From positions 1,054,001 to 1,118,000 of the forward strand of contig CP160629.1 in the NCBI GenBank assembly GCA_038993745.2: a stretch of DNA of 64,000 nucleotides, in the 5' to 3' direction. Under the pieces are notes generated by a model, which saw only the letters and a program-made list of their open reading frames with translations, was not told the DNA's origin and ran no database searches. Made by a program: the position numbers and the translations under genes. Source of the stretch: Aliivibrio fischeri (GTDB lineage Bacteria; Pseudomonadota; Gammaproteobacteria; Enterobacterales; Vibrionaceae). Below, piece by piece: positions 48,300-58,642 of this stretch (the stretch's first letter is position 1; the number at the start of each line of letters is the position of its first letter).

Positions 48300-49610
48300 T
48301 TACACACGAAGTGCTGCTGTGAGCATTTGTAATTGAGATTCATATTGTTTAGCAAAATCTTGCTCTAATAGTGCGTTGCGCCAGTCAGGGTCCTTGCTGA
48401 TTTGTTTGTGTAGTTTGCTGTAAGCCTGCCAATATTTGGCGTCAGGTTTGCCAAATTTGCTTTGTATTCCTTCTTGTACAAAACGATATATCAGCGTTTC
48501 TGGAGAGAGTTTTTCAATCAATGCATCTAACGTATGTTGGCAAGCATCATGAATAGCCAATTGATTCGCTTGGATGTCTTTACAGCTTTGGTTGATGGCT
48601 TCAATCCCTTGTAGATACCCAGATTTATGATGAATAATGATATTGAGTGCATCGTTAACATCATGGGTGAATTTTATTGGGTTATTACCTTGGCCTTGAA
48701 TCGTGGTGGCATTCGCTGTTAATTTATTTTTGATTTCAGTACGCGTACGTAGCAATTGTTGGATGCCATTTACTGAACTGCGAAGCGCTGATCCAATATC
48801 AAATAAGGTTTGTTCTGGATCTTCGAGATTAGTAAGTTCGATGCCTAATCCTTTAGATAATGCTGCTAAATAAGCCTCGTTTGAGGTTACTTGTGCATCA
48901 GGCACTTCTTTGTTTGTGATGCTATCTATTTTCTTTTTAGAGGTTGTATTGATCTTTTCCTTTGATCTTTTTGGTTGATAAGTCGGTTCCAGCTCAATCT
49001 CATCATCAAGGGAATCATTGCTAAGTTCTTCTTCATTAAATATTGGAGAAATGAATTGCTCTTTAAGTAGAACATCATCCATTTGTGTGTGAGAAGGTGT
49101 CGATTCTTCTACTTGTTTTAGAATAATTTCTTCGTCTGAATTTAATAGTTCTTCAATTGGTCCATCACTTAAAAAGCTGTCATCAGGGATCATGTCAAAT
49201 ACCGATGGAGATTCATCCGTACCATGGTTTGATAAAGGATCACGAGAGGCATTTGGATTTGTTTCTGGTGAGCGATAATTTGTTGGGTCTTGTAATAGAC
49301 GAGCGCGTATTTTAATAAACCCCAACTCGTATACATCGCCATGTGATATTGGATGCAGTTCACCACTATTTAATGATGCTTCATCTCCGTTTAAATACGT
49401 GCCATTGGTACTGCTATCGGTAATGAAAAACTGTTCGTCTTCAAAGCTAATCGAAGCATGGACGTTTGATAATTGTCTTTTACTATCAGCAATATACCAA
49501 TCGGCATTTGGACTGCGACCAATGGTGCCACCAGCCTTTTTGAAGGTAAAAGTAGGTAAGGTATCAATAGGTAAATCTTGTGATTGAATAATATCAAAAG
49601 CCAGCTCCAT
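48300..49610 (-). CDS. T6SS FHA-domain protein (TagH/Fha)
   Basis: 436 aa. N-terminal FHA domain (about 10-105) with the phosphothreonine-binding pattern GGTIGRSPNADW...LSNVHASISF...DSSTNGTYLNG. An acidic, low-complexity middle (about 110-250) contains Thr/Ser candidates for the kinase in the same cluster. The C-terminal helical domain (about 265-436) is of the type VI FHA family (LEDPEQTLFDIGSALRSSVNGIQQLL). It should act as the switch read by PpkA/PppA. RBS GAGGAGGAAT overlaps the end of the upstream small lipoprotein gene. Confidence 0.9.
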   Translation of the reverse strand: MELAFDIIQSQDLPIDTLPTFTFKKAGGTIGRSPNADWYIADSKRQLSNVHASISFEDEQFFITDSSTNGTYLNGDEASLNSGELHPISHGDVYELGFIKIRARLLQDPTNYRSPETNPNASRDPLSNHGTDESPSVFDMIPDDSFLSDGPIEELLNSDEEIILKQVEESTPSHTQMDDVLLKEQFISPIFNEEELSNDSLDDEIELEPTYQPKRSKEKINTTSKKKIDSITNKEVPDAQVTSNEAYLAALSKGLGIELTNLEDPEQTLFDIGSALRSSVNGIQQLLRTRTEIKNKLTANATTIQGQGNNPIKFTHDVNDALNIIIHHKSGYLQGIEAINQSCKDIQANQLAIHDACQHTLDALIEKLSPETLIYRFVQEGIQSKFGKPDAKYWQAYSKLHKQISKDPDWRNALLEQDFAKQYESQLQMLTAALRV

Positions 49611-49613
49611 CTT

Positions 49614-49742
49614 TTATTCCTCCTCTGAAACTAACGTGGTTTGCTCTTGTGGAGCAGGGTTGCCAACAGGACGATATTCATCGTAATTGCTGCATGCCGA
49701 CAGCAGTAATAGGGTTGTGATTAGTGAAAAGCGTAACAACAT
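49614..49742 (-). CDS. Small T6SS-linked lipoprotein (42 aa)
   Basis: Short gene between vasH and fha: MLLRFSLITTLLLLSACSNY then a 24-residue acidic, Pro/Gln-rich tail ending SEEE. A clear lipobox (LLSAC) puts the mature lipid-anchored peptide at only about 26 residues, with Ser-Asn at +2/+3 (outer-membrane sorting likely). Its stop lies in the ribosome-binding site of fha, so translation is coupled. I know no named family. The fit between vasH (2-bp gap) and fha supports that it is real. Confidence 0.68.
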   Translation of the reverse strand: MLLRFSLITTLLLLSACSNYDEYRPVGNPAPQEQTTLVSEEE

Positions 49743-49744
49743 GC

Positions 49745-51313
49745 TTAATATCTCCATTCCTTGGCGGATAAATTAAATTTTCGTAATCGATAATCAAGAG
49801 AACCTTTTGATAGCTCTAAATGGTTAGCTATGGTCTGCAAGTGTCCTTGATGTTTTTCTAAATATTGCATTAAAACGTTCTTCTCAAATTGGTCTATTTG
49901 AGAAGATAAACTGCCAGTTAACGCCTGCTCTTTATTCTCTTTTGGCGTCATCATCATGATACTATTCAAGACTTTTTCTATGACAGATTTATCTAACTGT
50001 TGGCAGTCAGGCGCTTCCATACAGCAACGCTCTATGATGTTTTTTAGCTCACGAACATTCCCTGGAAATGAGTAATTATCAAGGTAGCTGATAAATTCAT
50101 TGGTTAATGCGGGGGTAGCTTGATGGAGCTCTAAAGCATAATGCTTAGTAAAAAACTGACTCAATAAAGCGATGTCGCCATAACGCTCTCTAAGTGGAGG
50201 AAGAGCGATGGTAAATTGTGCTAAACGGAAATAGAGGTCTTGACGGAATTCACCTTGCTCAATTTTTTTGATTAAAGCTTGGTGTGTTGCTGCAACAACT
50301 TTGACATCAATATCGTAAAGGGTAGTTGACCCTAATGGGCGAACTTTTTTCTCTTCTAATACGCGAAGCAGCTTGGCTTGAAGTGAGCTTGGCATATCTC
50401 CAATTTCATCTAAAAATAGGATACCTTTGTCAGCGGATCGGATTAAACCAATGTAATCTCTATCTGCTCCAGTAAACGCTCCTTTTTGATAACCAAATAA
50501 CTCACTTTCAAGTAGGTGCTCAGGAATAGAGGCACAGTTTTGTACGACGTATGGCTCGTTTCTTCTATTACCAAATTGATGAATAGCTTTTGCGATAAGC
50601 TCTTTACCGCTTCCTGTTTCACCAGTAACCAATACATTTCGATTAATGTGTAGCGCTTTAGATATATTAAGGCGCACCTCTTTTATCGCACTACTATCGC
50701 CAACAATATTAAAATCAGATGGGATGTGGGTTGTTGATGAATGAGGAGCAATCTTTTGATCCAATAAAGCGTAACTGTTTTTAATTGCTAGTGCGATTCG
50801 GTCAATAGCAAGTGAGTTAAGGGTATAAATTGTTTGGCGATCACTTTTTTGGTAGGTACTAAAATTGGAGAAATAAAACATGAGTACGCCTGAAATTCTT
50901 TGTTGTGAATTTCTTAATGGCATAAATTCAACTTCACCATCGGTTAGAGTGTAATACTCTGATTGTTCGAATAAAATATGCTTAATATCATCAGTACATT
51001 GACTAAAATGAAGATTAAAATTACGTCCTTCACTCATACAGAGAGTTAACGTATTAAATTCACGATAATCGGTATTAATGATGTTATTTTTGTCGTTTTT
51101 ATTCTCAAAAGGCAAAGAGGTGATTTGAGGTTGATGTTTAGAGTCAGAATAACCTTCAGCCATTTTAAATAACTGTGCACCAGAAGGTTGCGATAAAAAG
51201 CAAATTACCTTTTGGGCACCACTGTGTTTTAAAATTCCAGATAACCAACATTGAGTGAATTTATTAAAGTCACTTTGTTGTTCTGAAGTAATATTCATTA
51301 ATAGCTCTGGCAT
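49745..51313 (-). CDS. vasH: Sigma-54-dependent T6SS activator VasH
   Basis: 522 aa. N-terminal GAF-like sensor (to about 195), AAA+ domain with Walker A GETGSGKE (about 230-237), sigma-54 loop GAFTGA (about 274-280), Walker B ILFLDEIGDM and FPGNVRELKN; C-terminal Fis-type HTH (LQTIANHLELSKGSLDYRL). It activates RpoN-dependent T6SS promoters, typically of hcp/vgrG units. None of those targets is in this window, so it probably acts on loci elsewhere. No -24/-12 site was recognised ahead of tssA. Confidence 0.93.
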   Translation of the reverse strand: MPELLMNITSEQQSDFNKFTQCWLSGILKHSGAQKVICFLSQPSGAQLFKMAEGYSDSKHQPQITSLPFENKNDKNNIINTDYREFNTLTLCMSEGRNFNLHFSQCTDDIKHILFEQSEYYTLTDGEVEFMPLRNSQQRISGVLMFYFSNFSTYQKSDRQTIYTLNSLAIDRIALAIKNSYALLDQKIAPHSSTTHIPSDFNIVGDSSAIKEVRLNISKALHINRNVLVTGETGSGKELIAKAIHQFGNRRNEPYVVQNCASIPEHLLESELFGYQKGAFTGADRDYIGLIRSADKGILFLDEIGDMPSSLQAKLLRVLEEKKVRPLGSTTLYDIDVKVVAATHQALIKKIEQGEFRQDLYFRLAQFTIALPPLRERYGDIALLSQFFTKHYALELHQATPALTNEFISYLDNYSFPGNVRELKNIIERCCMEAPDCQQLDKSVIEKVLNSIMMMTPKENKEQALTGSLSSQIDQFEKNVLMQYLEKHQGHLQTIANHLELSKGSLDYRLRKFNLSAKEWRY

Positions 51314-51318
51314 GATGG

Positions 51319-53901
51319 CTAGTCCTCAAACTCGCAAAAGACTTGGCCATTTTCATCAATACATAAAGAAATACTGGTTAATGGTTCTTTTCTAGCTAGT
51401 GCTAGCAGTATTTGGGATGAAAATGCAGGTTTTAGTTGTCCATTAATAATGGCATCAATATTTCTCGCACCGGTTTCAGTTAATGTACAACTTTGAGCAA
51501 TGTGTTGAATGATTGCTTCATCATAATGAAGAGTGATTTGTTGCAATGACAGCTGTTCGGTTAATTGTTTAAGGCGAATATCTACAAGGGCTTCCATACT
51601 TTCCATATCAAGAGGGAAGAATGGGACAACGGTCATTCGTCCGACTAAGGCTGGTTTAAAGTACTGATTTAACGTTGGACGGATGGCTTTAGTTAATGCA
51701 TCTGTTGTCGGTTTTTCTTCTTGATTACAAAGAGCTTCAATTTGATCAGAGGCTAAGTTTGACGTCATGATTATTAGTGTTTGTTTGAAGTTGATTTCTC
51801 TTCCTTCACCATCATTAGCTACGCCTTTATCAAAAATTTGATAGAAAAGGTTCATTATTTCAGGATCTGCTTTTTCGACTTCATCAAGTAATACAACGGA
51901 ATAAGGGCGTTGACGAACAGCTTCAGTTAACACACCGCCTTCGCCATATCCAACGTAGCCAGGAGGCGAACCAATTAGACGAGATACAGTGTGTTTTTCT
52001 TGAAACTCTGACATATTGATGGTGGTGAGAAATTGTTCGCCGCCATACATTAAATCGGCAATGGCTTGAGCTGTTTGAGTTTTGCCTACACCACTTGGAC
52101 CAACAAAAAGAAATACACCAGTTGGAGAATTAGGGTTGTTTAATCCTGCTGCAGTGGCTTGGATTGCTTTTTCTAAGGCGATGACGGCTTGATCTTGGCC
52201 TTTGATTTGTTCTTTTAGCTTTGATTTTATCGTAAGTACTTGAGTCGCTTGTCCACGTTGTAATGTACTCATTGGAATCCCAGTCCAATGGGATACTACC
52301 TCAGCAACCAAAGATGGGCAGGTTTCGTAATTGACTAAAGAGTGTGTATGTTGTGCATCCGATAGCGCTTGATGTATCTCTTGTTGGTTGCAAATTAATC
52401 GATGCTTTTCTTCTTCATCGTCACATTGTGCAATGTCAATTCGAGAAGTTAGCAGTGCCTCAGCTAATTCTTTTTGTGTTTGCCATTCTTGCTCTAACTG
52501 TTCAGCGTCAAGGTGGGTTTGAGACAGTTTTTCTTTCAACAGAGTGATGGTGTTTTCTTCAATATTGATCCCAGCTTGTTGATCTCTTAATACACAATCA
52601 AGCTCACGTTGAGTAATAGCAATAATATGCAATAACCTTTCTAATGACTCAGGCTTTGCTTTTAAATTGATCTTCACACGTGCACAAGCCGTATCAAGAA
52701 GATCGATTGCTTTATCAGGTAGTTGGCGACCGCTAATGTAACGTGCAGATAATTCAGCAGCGGCAATAATGGCATCATCTCTTACATAAACACCGTGGCT
52801 TTCTTCATAACGCTCTGCAAGACCACGTAAAATCGTTATGGCTTGAGTAACATTAGGTTCGTTCACTTTTACAGGTTGGAAACGTCGTGCAAGTGCAGGA
52901 TCCTTTTCAATGTATTTTTTATATTCAGACCACGTTGTTGCACCTATTGTACGTAATTCACCTCGAGCAAGAGCTGGTTTTAGAAGATTGGCTGCATCAT
53001 TGCTACCTGTTTGTCCACCAGCACCAATTAGAGTATGTGCTTCATCAATAAATAAGATAATAGGCGTCGGACTTTCTTGAACTGCTGTGATAACCAAATT
53101 TAAGCGACGTTCAAATTCACCTTTAATGCTTGCTCCTGCTTGAAGTAGTCCAAGATCTAAAGAGAGAAGGGCGACATTTTCAAGCATATCCGGCACTTCA
53201 CCTTGAGCTATTTTTATTGCTAAACCTTCTACTAATGCCGTTTTACCAACCCCTGCTTCGCCAACAATCATTGGGTTATTTTTACGACGACGAGCTAAAA
53301 TATCGATCATTTGACGAATTTCAGAATCTCGGCATAAAACAGGATCAATTTTATTATCTTTCGCCAATTGTGTGTAATTGGTTGTGTATGCATCGAGTGC
53401 ATTTTGATGTTCAGCAGAGGAGTGAGAATCTCGATTCGCACAGCTGACTAAGCCTTCAACCTGTTGTTTTAATGAAGCGACAGGAATAACACTTAATTCA
53501 CGGTAATAGGGGGTGTGTCCATATTTGTTTGGATGAGAAAGGAGAGTAAGCAGTAAATTTGCTGCTAGTACTTCAGAAAGTTGCATTTCTAACATGGAGA
53601 AGAGATAACTTTCTTGAAGCCATTCGATTAACGCAGTTGATAAGACAGGATGATTACTTTCAGATGAGGTACTTTTTCTTCCGTGTTGTAGCGCTTCAAT
53701 TAAAACGTCAGTAGATACATTGTATTGCTGACAAGCTTTATTCCAGAAACTTTGTGGATTATTCAGTGCCGCAAGTATAAAGTCTTCACATAACACTTCA
53801 TTACCGCCACGAGTGACGCATAATTGTGCGGCTTGCTCTAACGCAAGGTGTGACTCTTTATCTAATGTTTTAATTAATTGAGGTAGTTCTACGTTAATCA
53901 T
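51319..53901 (-). CDS. clpV: T6SS AAA+ ATPase ClpV/TssH
   Basis: 860 aa, two AAA+ modules. N-terminal Clp-N domain (1-150), Walker A1 [13 protein letters not shown] (about 213-220), first Walker [16 protein letters not shown], ClpV-type middle helices (about 410-530) shorter than ClpB, Walker A2 [12 protein letters not shown] (about 597-604), sensor/arg finger block [21 protein letters not shown]. It disassembles contracted TssB/TssC sheath. Its start overlaps the end of tssG by 4 nt. Confidence 0.95.
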   Translation of the reverse strand: MINVELPQLIKTLDKESHLALEQAAQLCVTRGGNEVLCEDFILAALNNPQSFWNKACQQYNVSTDVLIEALQHGRKSTSSESNHPVLSTALIEWLQESYLFSMLEMQLSEVLAANLLLTLLSHPNKYGHTPYYRELSVIPVASLKQQVEGLVSCANRDSHSSAEHQNALDAYTTNYTQLAKDNKIDPVLCRDSEIRQMIDILARRRKNNPMIVGEAGVGKTALVEGLAIKIAQGEVPDMLENVALLSLDLGLLQAGASIKGEFERRLNLVITAVQESPTPIILFIDEAHTLIGAGGQTGSNDAANLLKPALARGELRTIGATTWSEYKKYIEKDPALARRFQPVKVNEPNVTQAITILRGLAERYEESHGVYVRDDAIIAAAELSARYISGRQLPDKAIDLLDTACARVKINLKAKPESLERLLHIIAITQRELDCVLRDQQAGINIEENTITLLKEKLSQTHLDAEQLEQEWQTQKELAEALLTSRIDIAQCDDEEEKHRLICNQQEIHQALSDAQHTHSLVNYETCPSLVAEVVSHWTGIPMSTLQRGQATQVLTIKSKLKEQIKGQDQAVIALEKAIQATAAGLNNPNSPTGVFLFVGPSGVGKTQTAQAIADLMYGGEQFLTTINMSEFQEKHTVSRLIGSPPGYVGYGEGGVLTEAVRQRPYSVVLLDEVEKADPEIMNLFYQIFDKGVANDGEGREINFKQTLIIMTSNLASDQIEALCNQEEKPTTDALTKAIRPTLNQYFKPALVGRMTVVPFFPLDMESMEALVDIRLKQLTEQLSLQQITLHYDEAIIQHIAQSCTLTETGARNIDAIINGQLKPAFSSQILLALARKEPLTSISLCIDENGQVFCEFED

Positions 53902-54938
53902 AATGTTTTCCCTGAAAGTGTAATACGTCCTTCATTCGGGTTTGAACCTAGCCAACTCGTCCAACCTAAACAGCATTCATTATCAACTGATAAGGTTAAT
54001 GGACGGGGTTCATCTTTTTTTAAATGAAGTTGAATATCAAAATCGAGTGGATCTTTAACGGTAAATTGCACTAATTGATTGAGTGCGATCCAATTTGGTT
54101 TATCGGTTAAAAAAGAGTGGAAGTGATCCCACGTTAATTCTTTTATATGTATACGAAATTTATTTGCTCTATCTGGTGCACTACTGCCCAAAACAGAGGT
54201 GCTTGAAAGAACGGCATTGTTCTGGCCCAATTCACAGAGTTGTTGCGTTGGAATTGAGCAGTGACGAAGAATGCACTCTTCAATATGTATTGCTGAATGC
54301 TGGAAGTAGTATCGTAATAGGGCTTCGATTGTATTTGCTGATCTGACCCTTTGACTTAGTAAACCAAGGTAAGGAAATAAGCGAGACCAGTTGATTGAGT
54401 CGTCATCACGCAGTTCAGGATTTTTTAACCCAAGCAATGCAAATATATATTGTGAAAACGGATCATTAGCACCTTCTCTAAATGCTGCGTTATAGCGGTA
54501 CTTTTGCCAAACACTACGAATTAAACGATGTAATCTATGATGGAAAATATCAAGAAATGACTTTAGAACGTTGTTTTCATCCTGCAGTAAATAATCATTA
54601 TAAAAAGCAGGCAAGGGCGATGAAGCACCAATTAATGACAACATATTTAACGTCATAATGACTTTTGGTAGCCCATCATCATGAGTGATTACTTTAATGC
54701 TTTGAATTTCACGAGGAGCAAAACCTTGTGAAGGATTCGCTACAAATTGAATGCGGTCATAGGCCTGATCAAGATCCCATTCATCATGTTTGGTTTTTAA
54801 GTGATGACATACATGATCCAATGCCTTCATCAAGGATAAATGTCCAATATGTTCAATGGTTATTCCTAATTGAATAGGAATTTGATTTGATGTCATCGAG
54901 ACTAAATTAGAGGTTGTTGCCCCATTCGTGGTAGCCAT
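53898..54938 (-). CDS. tssG: T6SS baseplate protein TssG
   Basis: 346 aa. Family blocks: IQFVANPSQGFAPREIQSI, VIMTLNMLSLIGASSPLPAFYNDYL, DIFHHRLHRLIRSVWQKYRY and a C-terminal LTLSVDNECCLGWTSWLG. Its ATG lies inside the last codons of tssF (37-nt overlap), and its end overlaps clpV. TssF2-TssG forms the wedge of the baseplate with TssE and TssK. Confidence 0.93.
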   Translation of the reverse strand: MATTNGATTSNLVSMTSNQIPIQLGITIEHIGHLSLMKALDHVCHHLKTKHDEWDLDQAYDRIQFVANPSQGFAPREIQSIKVITHDDGLPKVIMTLNMLSLIGASSPLPAFYNDYLLQDENNVLKSFLDIFHHRLHRLIRSVWQKYRYNAAFREGANDPFSQYIFALLGLKNPELRDDDSINWSRLFPYLGLLSQRVRSANTIEALLRYYFQHSAIHIEECILRHCSIPTQQLCELGQNNAVLSSTSVLGSSAPDRANKFRIHIKELTWDHFHSFLTDKPNWIALNQLVQFTVKDPLDFDIQLHLKKDEPRPLTLSVDNECCLGWTSWLGSNPNEGRITLSGKTL

Positions 54939-56652
54939 GAATAGTCTCCTCCATCAGTGCTTGTAACGTGCAATTGATTGAATGAATTCATACTGGTATA
55001 AAGCGATAAAAATTCATTAATTACAGTGGAAAATAAATACAGCTCGCCTTCACATAAAAAGTGCTTCGTGTTGAGATGAAGTTGTGTATTCATTGCTCGT
55101 ACAGGAGCACCTTCGTATAACATATCGCAAGGTTTGGTCGATATACTTACGATGCCATCGATCAGTCTTTTATGTTTTTTCCTTTTGCATCGTCTTGTTG
55201 GCCAGCAAAATCATAAGCAAGCAAAATACGTTTAAACGCTTCTGGCTTGGTTAATGAAAGATAATTAAGGGACATATTTGATATGAGCGACCAAAGACCA
55301 TCTTTATCAATGGGGGGGGTGTAGCAAGGTGTTACTGTTCTGATATTGGTAAATGTGGCTGAACCAGTTGTTTGATCTGTTGTTTCTGTAATTGAGTTTA
55401 CAGATAAACGTTGAGCTAATGCCCCATTACATGCAGTAACGGCAATAGAAACAGTAACGCTATTGGTAAAAGTGTGTTGAGAGCGAAAAGACAGATACGT
55501 ATCAAAGTGCCCACTGACAATGTTCTTTTCTTGACGAATACTGTAATAGTTTGAGCGATTTTTATTTTCGTTATGTTCAAATGATTCAAAGTGGTAAAAA
55601 TCGATACGACCTTTTTGCCCAGGGTTCCAACCGTGTACTTCTTTGACCGATAAAATAGTACTGCTATCGTCATTTAAAGAAACTGGTGTGATCTTATATT
55701 GATCTTTTCTGTGGTTAAGTAAGAGTGGTTGTGTATCACTTTTAAATGAATTAACGATTGGGGTACAAAATAGCTCTGGTTGAACACGATTAGCGTAAAA
55801 AGGTTGTTGTGTGATGTTATCTAACGTGAATTTTAAATCGACATATTTACACCCTTGACTAAACTGAGCTGGCCAAACTGGTAACTCAGTTAAGTCAATG
55901 TAGTAATATTTTTCTGGGTAACAAAAAAATTCTTGAATGTGTCGGTAGCCTTCAAATGTATTGAGAGGGTAATCAAAAATAGCCTCATTGGTTTTAAAGC
56001 CAACAGGTTTAATGCTATGGGTTGGAAACGTTGAGCGATTGATTTGTTCTAACTCTTTATCCAAAGCACAAAACTCAGCTTGAGTAGTGGAAGAGCATAG
56101 CGCCATAATGAGAGATAAGCAGCTGGCTTTGTCTCCATTAAAATGAACACGTAACTGCTTCATATTTAACGACGCTAGATCGATTCCTGAAGGTAATTCC
56201 AATCGTAATTGATAAATGCCACCATGCCCATTTGCTGTAAAAGATGATGAATGAAGTGATACTGGATAAATATCAACATCAAAACATGTTTTAAACTTAC
56301 ATTGAATGCCATCAATAGGTTGGCTAAGTACTTCCGTACCACGTTTAATTATTGATGCTTGGGTTGCTTCACTTGCCGGTGTAAATTGCAGAGTACTCAT
56401 TGCTGGAATTGCTTGGACATAGTTAGGCCACAATAAACGCATTAATGAATGAGTTAATTCTGGTAACTGGTTATCTAAGCGTTGATGTAAACGACCAACT
56501 AAAAAAGCGAACCCTTCGAATAATCGCTCAATATCTGGGTCCAATCCCTCTTGACCTAAATAGGGCGCTAAAGCCGGATTTTCTCTCGAAAACGACTTCC
56601 CTAATTCGCGCAGTGCTGCTAATTCAGATTGATAGTAATGATTAAAACTCAT
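54902..56652 (-). CDS. tssF: T6SS baseplate protein TssF (frameshifted)
   Basis: The first part (MSFNHYYQSELAALRELGKSF... SHSLMRLLWPNYVQAIPAMSTLQF) is classical TssF but stops at 55162 after GKNIKD. One more A in the A-run (T6 at 55175-55180 on the plus strand) gives KKHKRLIDGIVSISTKP, followed by the missing C-terminus LYEGAPVRAMNTQLHLN...EGELYLFSTVINEFLSLYTSMNSFNQLHV...WLPRMG, ending at 54902. The repaired length of about 583 aa is normal. Start overlaps the tssE stop by 4 nt. Confidence 0.88.
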
Positions 56653-57074
56653 GCTGCACCTTGTGTAATATTGGTTTCAGCTTTGTGGTTAGCTGCTTGA
56701 GCATGAGCGGTAAATGAAATAGCGGTATTTTGCCCATTGATGATGACATCACCACTGACATCAAAATAGAGACGTAAAGGATTATAGATATCGCCTAAAT
56801 AGCGGACTTGAGGATTAATGATTCTCGTTTCATATCGAGCGATAACACGTTCAACCTCGCGTTTAATATGAAGGATGGCATCATGTGGACTCATGTGAGA
56901 CATATTAAGATCTGGTAAGCCTAAATCAGGACAGATCAATGCAGCCCCTTGTCTTGTTGAAAGTAACTGACTGACGTGTGAGCGAATTGAGTCCGTCATA
57001 TGCTGTGCTGTGACAGATTGATTGTTTTGTGTTGTACCACTTAATAGTCGTTCAAATAATCGTTGGTTCGACAT
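56649..57074 (-). CDS. tssE: T6SS baseplate protein TssE (gp25-like)
   Basis: 141 aa; LFERLLSG at the N-terminus, then SIRSHVSQLLSTRQGAALICPDLGLPDLN and VERVIARYETRIINPQVRYLGD, the gp25/lysozyme-like fold of TssE including the conserved E-R-x-I-x-x-Y-E-x-R-I segment. Starts the baseplate part of the operon after the hairpin behind tssC. Confidence 0.94.
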   Translation of the reverse strand: MSNQRLFERLLSGTTQNNQSVTAQHMTDSIRSHVSQLLSTRQGAALICPDLGLPDLNMSHMSPHDAILHIKREVERVIARYETRIINPQVRYLGDIYNPLRLYFDVSGDVIINGQNTAISFTAHAQAANHKAETNITQGAA

Positions 57075-57097
57075 ATTCCACTCTTTATTCCATTAAC

Positions 57098-57156
57098 ACC
57101 CTGTGAAATGCCCTGTGTTTATTGTCAATAATTAGACTTTTACTAAACACAGGGTG
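57098..57156 (-). other. tssC-tssE intergenic alternative hairpins
   Basis: An 89-bp spacer holds an 11-bp perfect inverted repeat (CCCTGTGTTTA at 57111-57121, TAAACACAGGG at 57144-57154). A second competing 9-bp pairing uses the same right arm (CACCCTGTG at 57098-57106 with CACAGGGTG at 57148-57156). No T-run follows in the direction of transcription, so it is not a normal terminator. Possible mRNA-processing or attenuation element separating sheath from baseplate genes. Confidence 0.6.
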
Positions 57157-57163
57157 AAAGGGA

Positions 57164-58639
57164 TTACTCTTGATCCAATTTACCAACTAGCGACAAAGTA
57201 AAATCAGAACCCATGTATTTAAAATGTGGGCGAACTGATAGGTTTACTTTGTACCAGCCTGGATTTCCTTCAACGTCCATTACTTCGATATTTGCTGCAC
57301 GAAGTGGGCGACGGCTTCGAACTTCTGCTGGTGGGTTTTCTTGATCAGCAATGTATTGACGAATCCAAGTATTTAACTCTTGCTCTAAGTCTGTACGTTC
57401 TTTCCAGCTACCGATTTGTTCACGTTGTAGCACCTTAATGTAATGTGCAAGGCGGCTAATAATGAATAAGTAAGGGAGCTGTGTACCTAAGCGAAAATTT
57501 AACTCAGCGTTTTTGCCTTCTTCTGTATTACCGAAAAATTTTGCTTTTTGAACAGAGTTAGCAGAGAAGAAAGCCGCATTATCTGAGCCTTTGCGCATGG
57601 TGAGAGCAATAAAGCCTTCTTCTGCTAATTCATATTCTCTGCGGTCGGAAACAAGAACTTCTGTTGGGATCTTAGTTTCAATATCACCCATACTTTCAAA
57701 GTGGTGGAGAGGTAGGTCTTCCACTGCACCACCTGATTGAGGACCAATAATATTTGGACACCAACGGAAATTAGCAAAACTTTCAGTGATACGAGTTGCC
57801 ATTGTAAAAGCGGTATTTCCCCATAAATAATCTTCGTGAGTAGCAGAAACATTTTCATGGTAATTGAATGCTTTTACAGGGTTTTCTTCTGGATCATAAG
57901 GTTGACGTAATAAGAATCTAGGTAATGTTAAACCTACATATCTTGAGTCTTCTTGTTCACGGAAGCTTTGCCATTTTGCATATTGAGGACTTTCAAAATG
58001 ATCATTAAGATCTTTTAGATCAGGTAATCCCTCAAATGATTCTAAGCCAAAGAATTTAGGACCTGCGGCTGAAATAAATGGTGCATGAGACATCGCTGCT
58101 ACAGCAGCCAAGTTTTGAAGGTTTTTAATATCAGGCGCAGAAGGACCAAAGTCATAATTACCAATAATAGCACCAACAGGTTGGCCACCAAATGTACCGA
58201 ACTCGTTAGTGTAGACATGCTTGTAGAGTCCTGATTGAGTAATTTCTGAAGCATCTTCGAAGTCCTCTAACAAGTCAGTTTTAGATACATTAATCACTTC
58301 GATTTTAATATTTTCACGAAAATCGGTGCGATCAACGAGTAATTTTAATCCACGCCAAGCAGATTCAAGTTGTTGAAAAGAAGAGTGGTGAAGAATTTCG
58401 TCAACTTGTTTACTTAAACGTTGATCAATCTCTGTGATCATTTTATCAATCAGGGCTTTTTTGACTGGTTCTTCTTGATTTTGAGGTTTTAATAACTCTT
58501 CAATAAAAGCGCTGATACCACGCTTAGCAATACCGTATGTTTCATCTTCTGGAGTTAAATTGGTTTGAGCTACGATTTGATCAAGAAGTCCAACAGTAAC
58601 TTGATTATCTAGCTCTTGTGCTGTGCTTGTATCTGACAT
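57164..58639 (-). CDS. tssC: T6SS sheath protein TssC (VipB)
   Basis: 491 aa, normal length. Family blocks: LESAWRGLKLLVDRTDFRENIKIEVINVSK, FGTFGGQPVGAIIGNYDFG, AAMSHAPFISAAGPKFFG, LPRFLLRQPYDPEENPV and the C-terminal GWYKVNLSVRPHFKYMGSDFTLSLVG. With TssB it forms the contractile sheath. 3-bp gap from tssB. Confidence 0.96.
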   Translation of the reverse strand: MSDTSTAQELDNQVTVGLLDQIVAQTNLTPEDETYGIAKRGISAFIEELLKPQNQEEPVKKALIDKMITEIDQRLSKQVDEILHHSSFQQLESAWRGLKLLVDRTDFRENIKIEVINVSKTDLLEDFEDASEITQSGLYKHVYTNEFGTFGGQPVGAIIGNYDFGPSAPDIKNLQNLAAVAAMSHAPFISAAGPKFFGLESFEGLPDLKDLNDHFESPQYAKWQSFREQEDSRYVGLTLPRFLLRQPYDPEENPVKAFNYHENVSATHEDYLWGNTAFTMATRITESFANFRWCPNIIGPQSGGAVEDLPLHHFESMGDIETKIPTEVLVSDRREYELAEEGFIALTMRKGSDNAAFFSANSVQKAKFFGNTEEGKNAELNFRLGTQLPYLFIISRLAHYIKVLQREQIGSWKERTDLEQELNTWIRQYIADQENPPAEVRSRRPLRAANIEVMDVEGNPGWYKVNLSVRPHFKYMGSDFTLSLVGKLDQE

Positions 58640-58642
58640 GTT

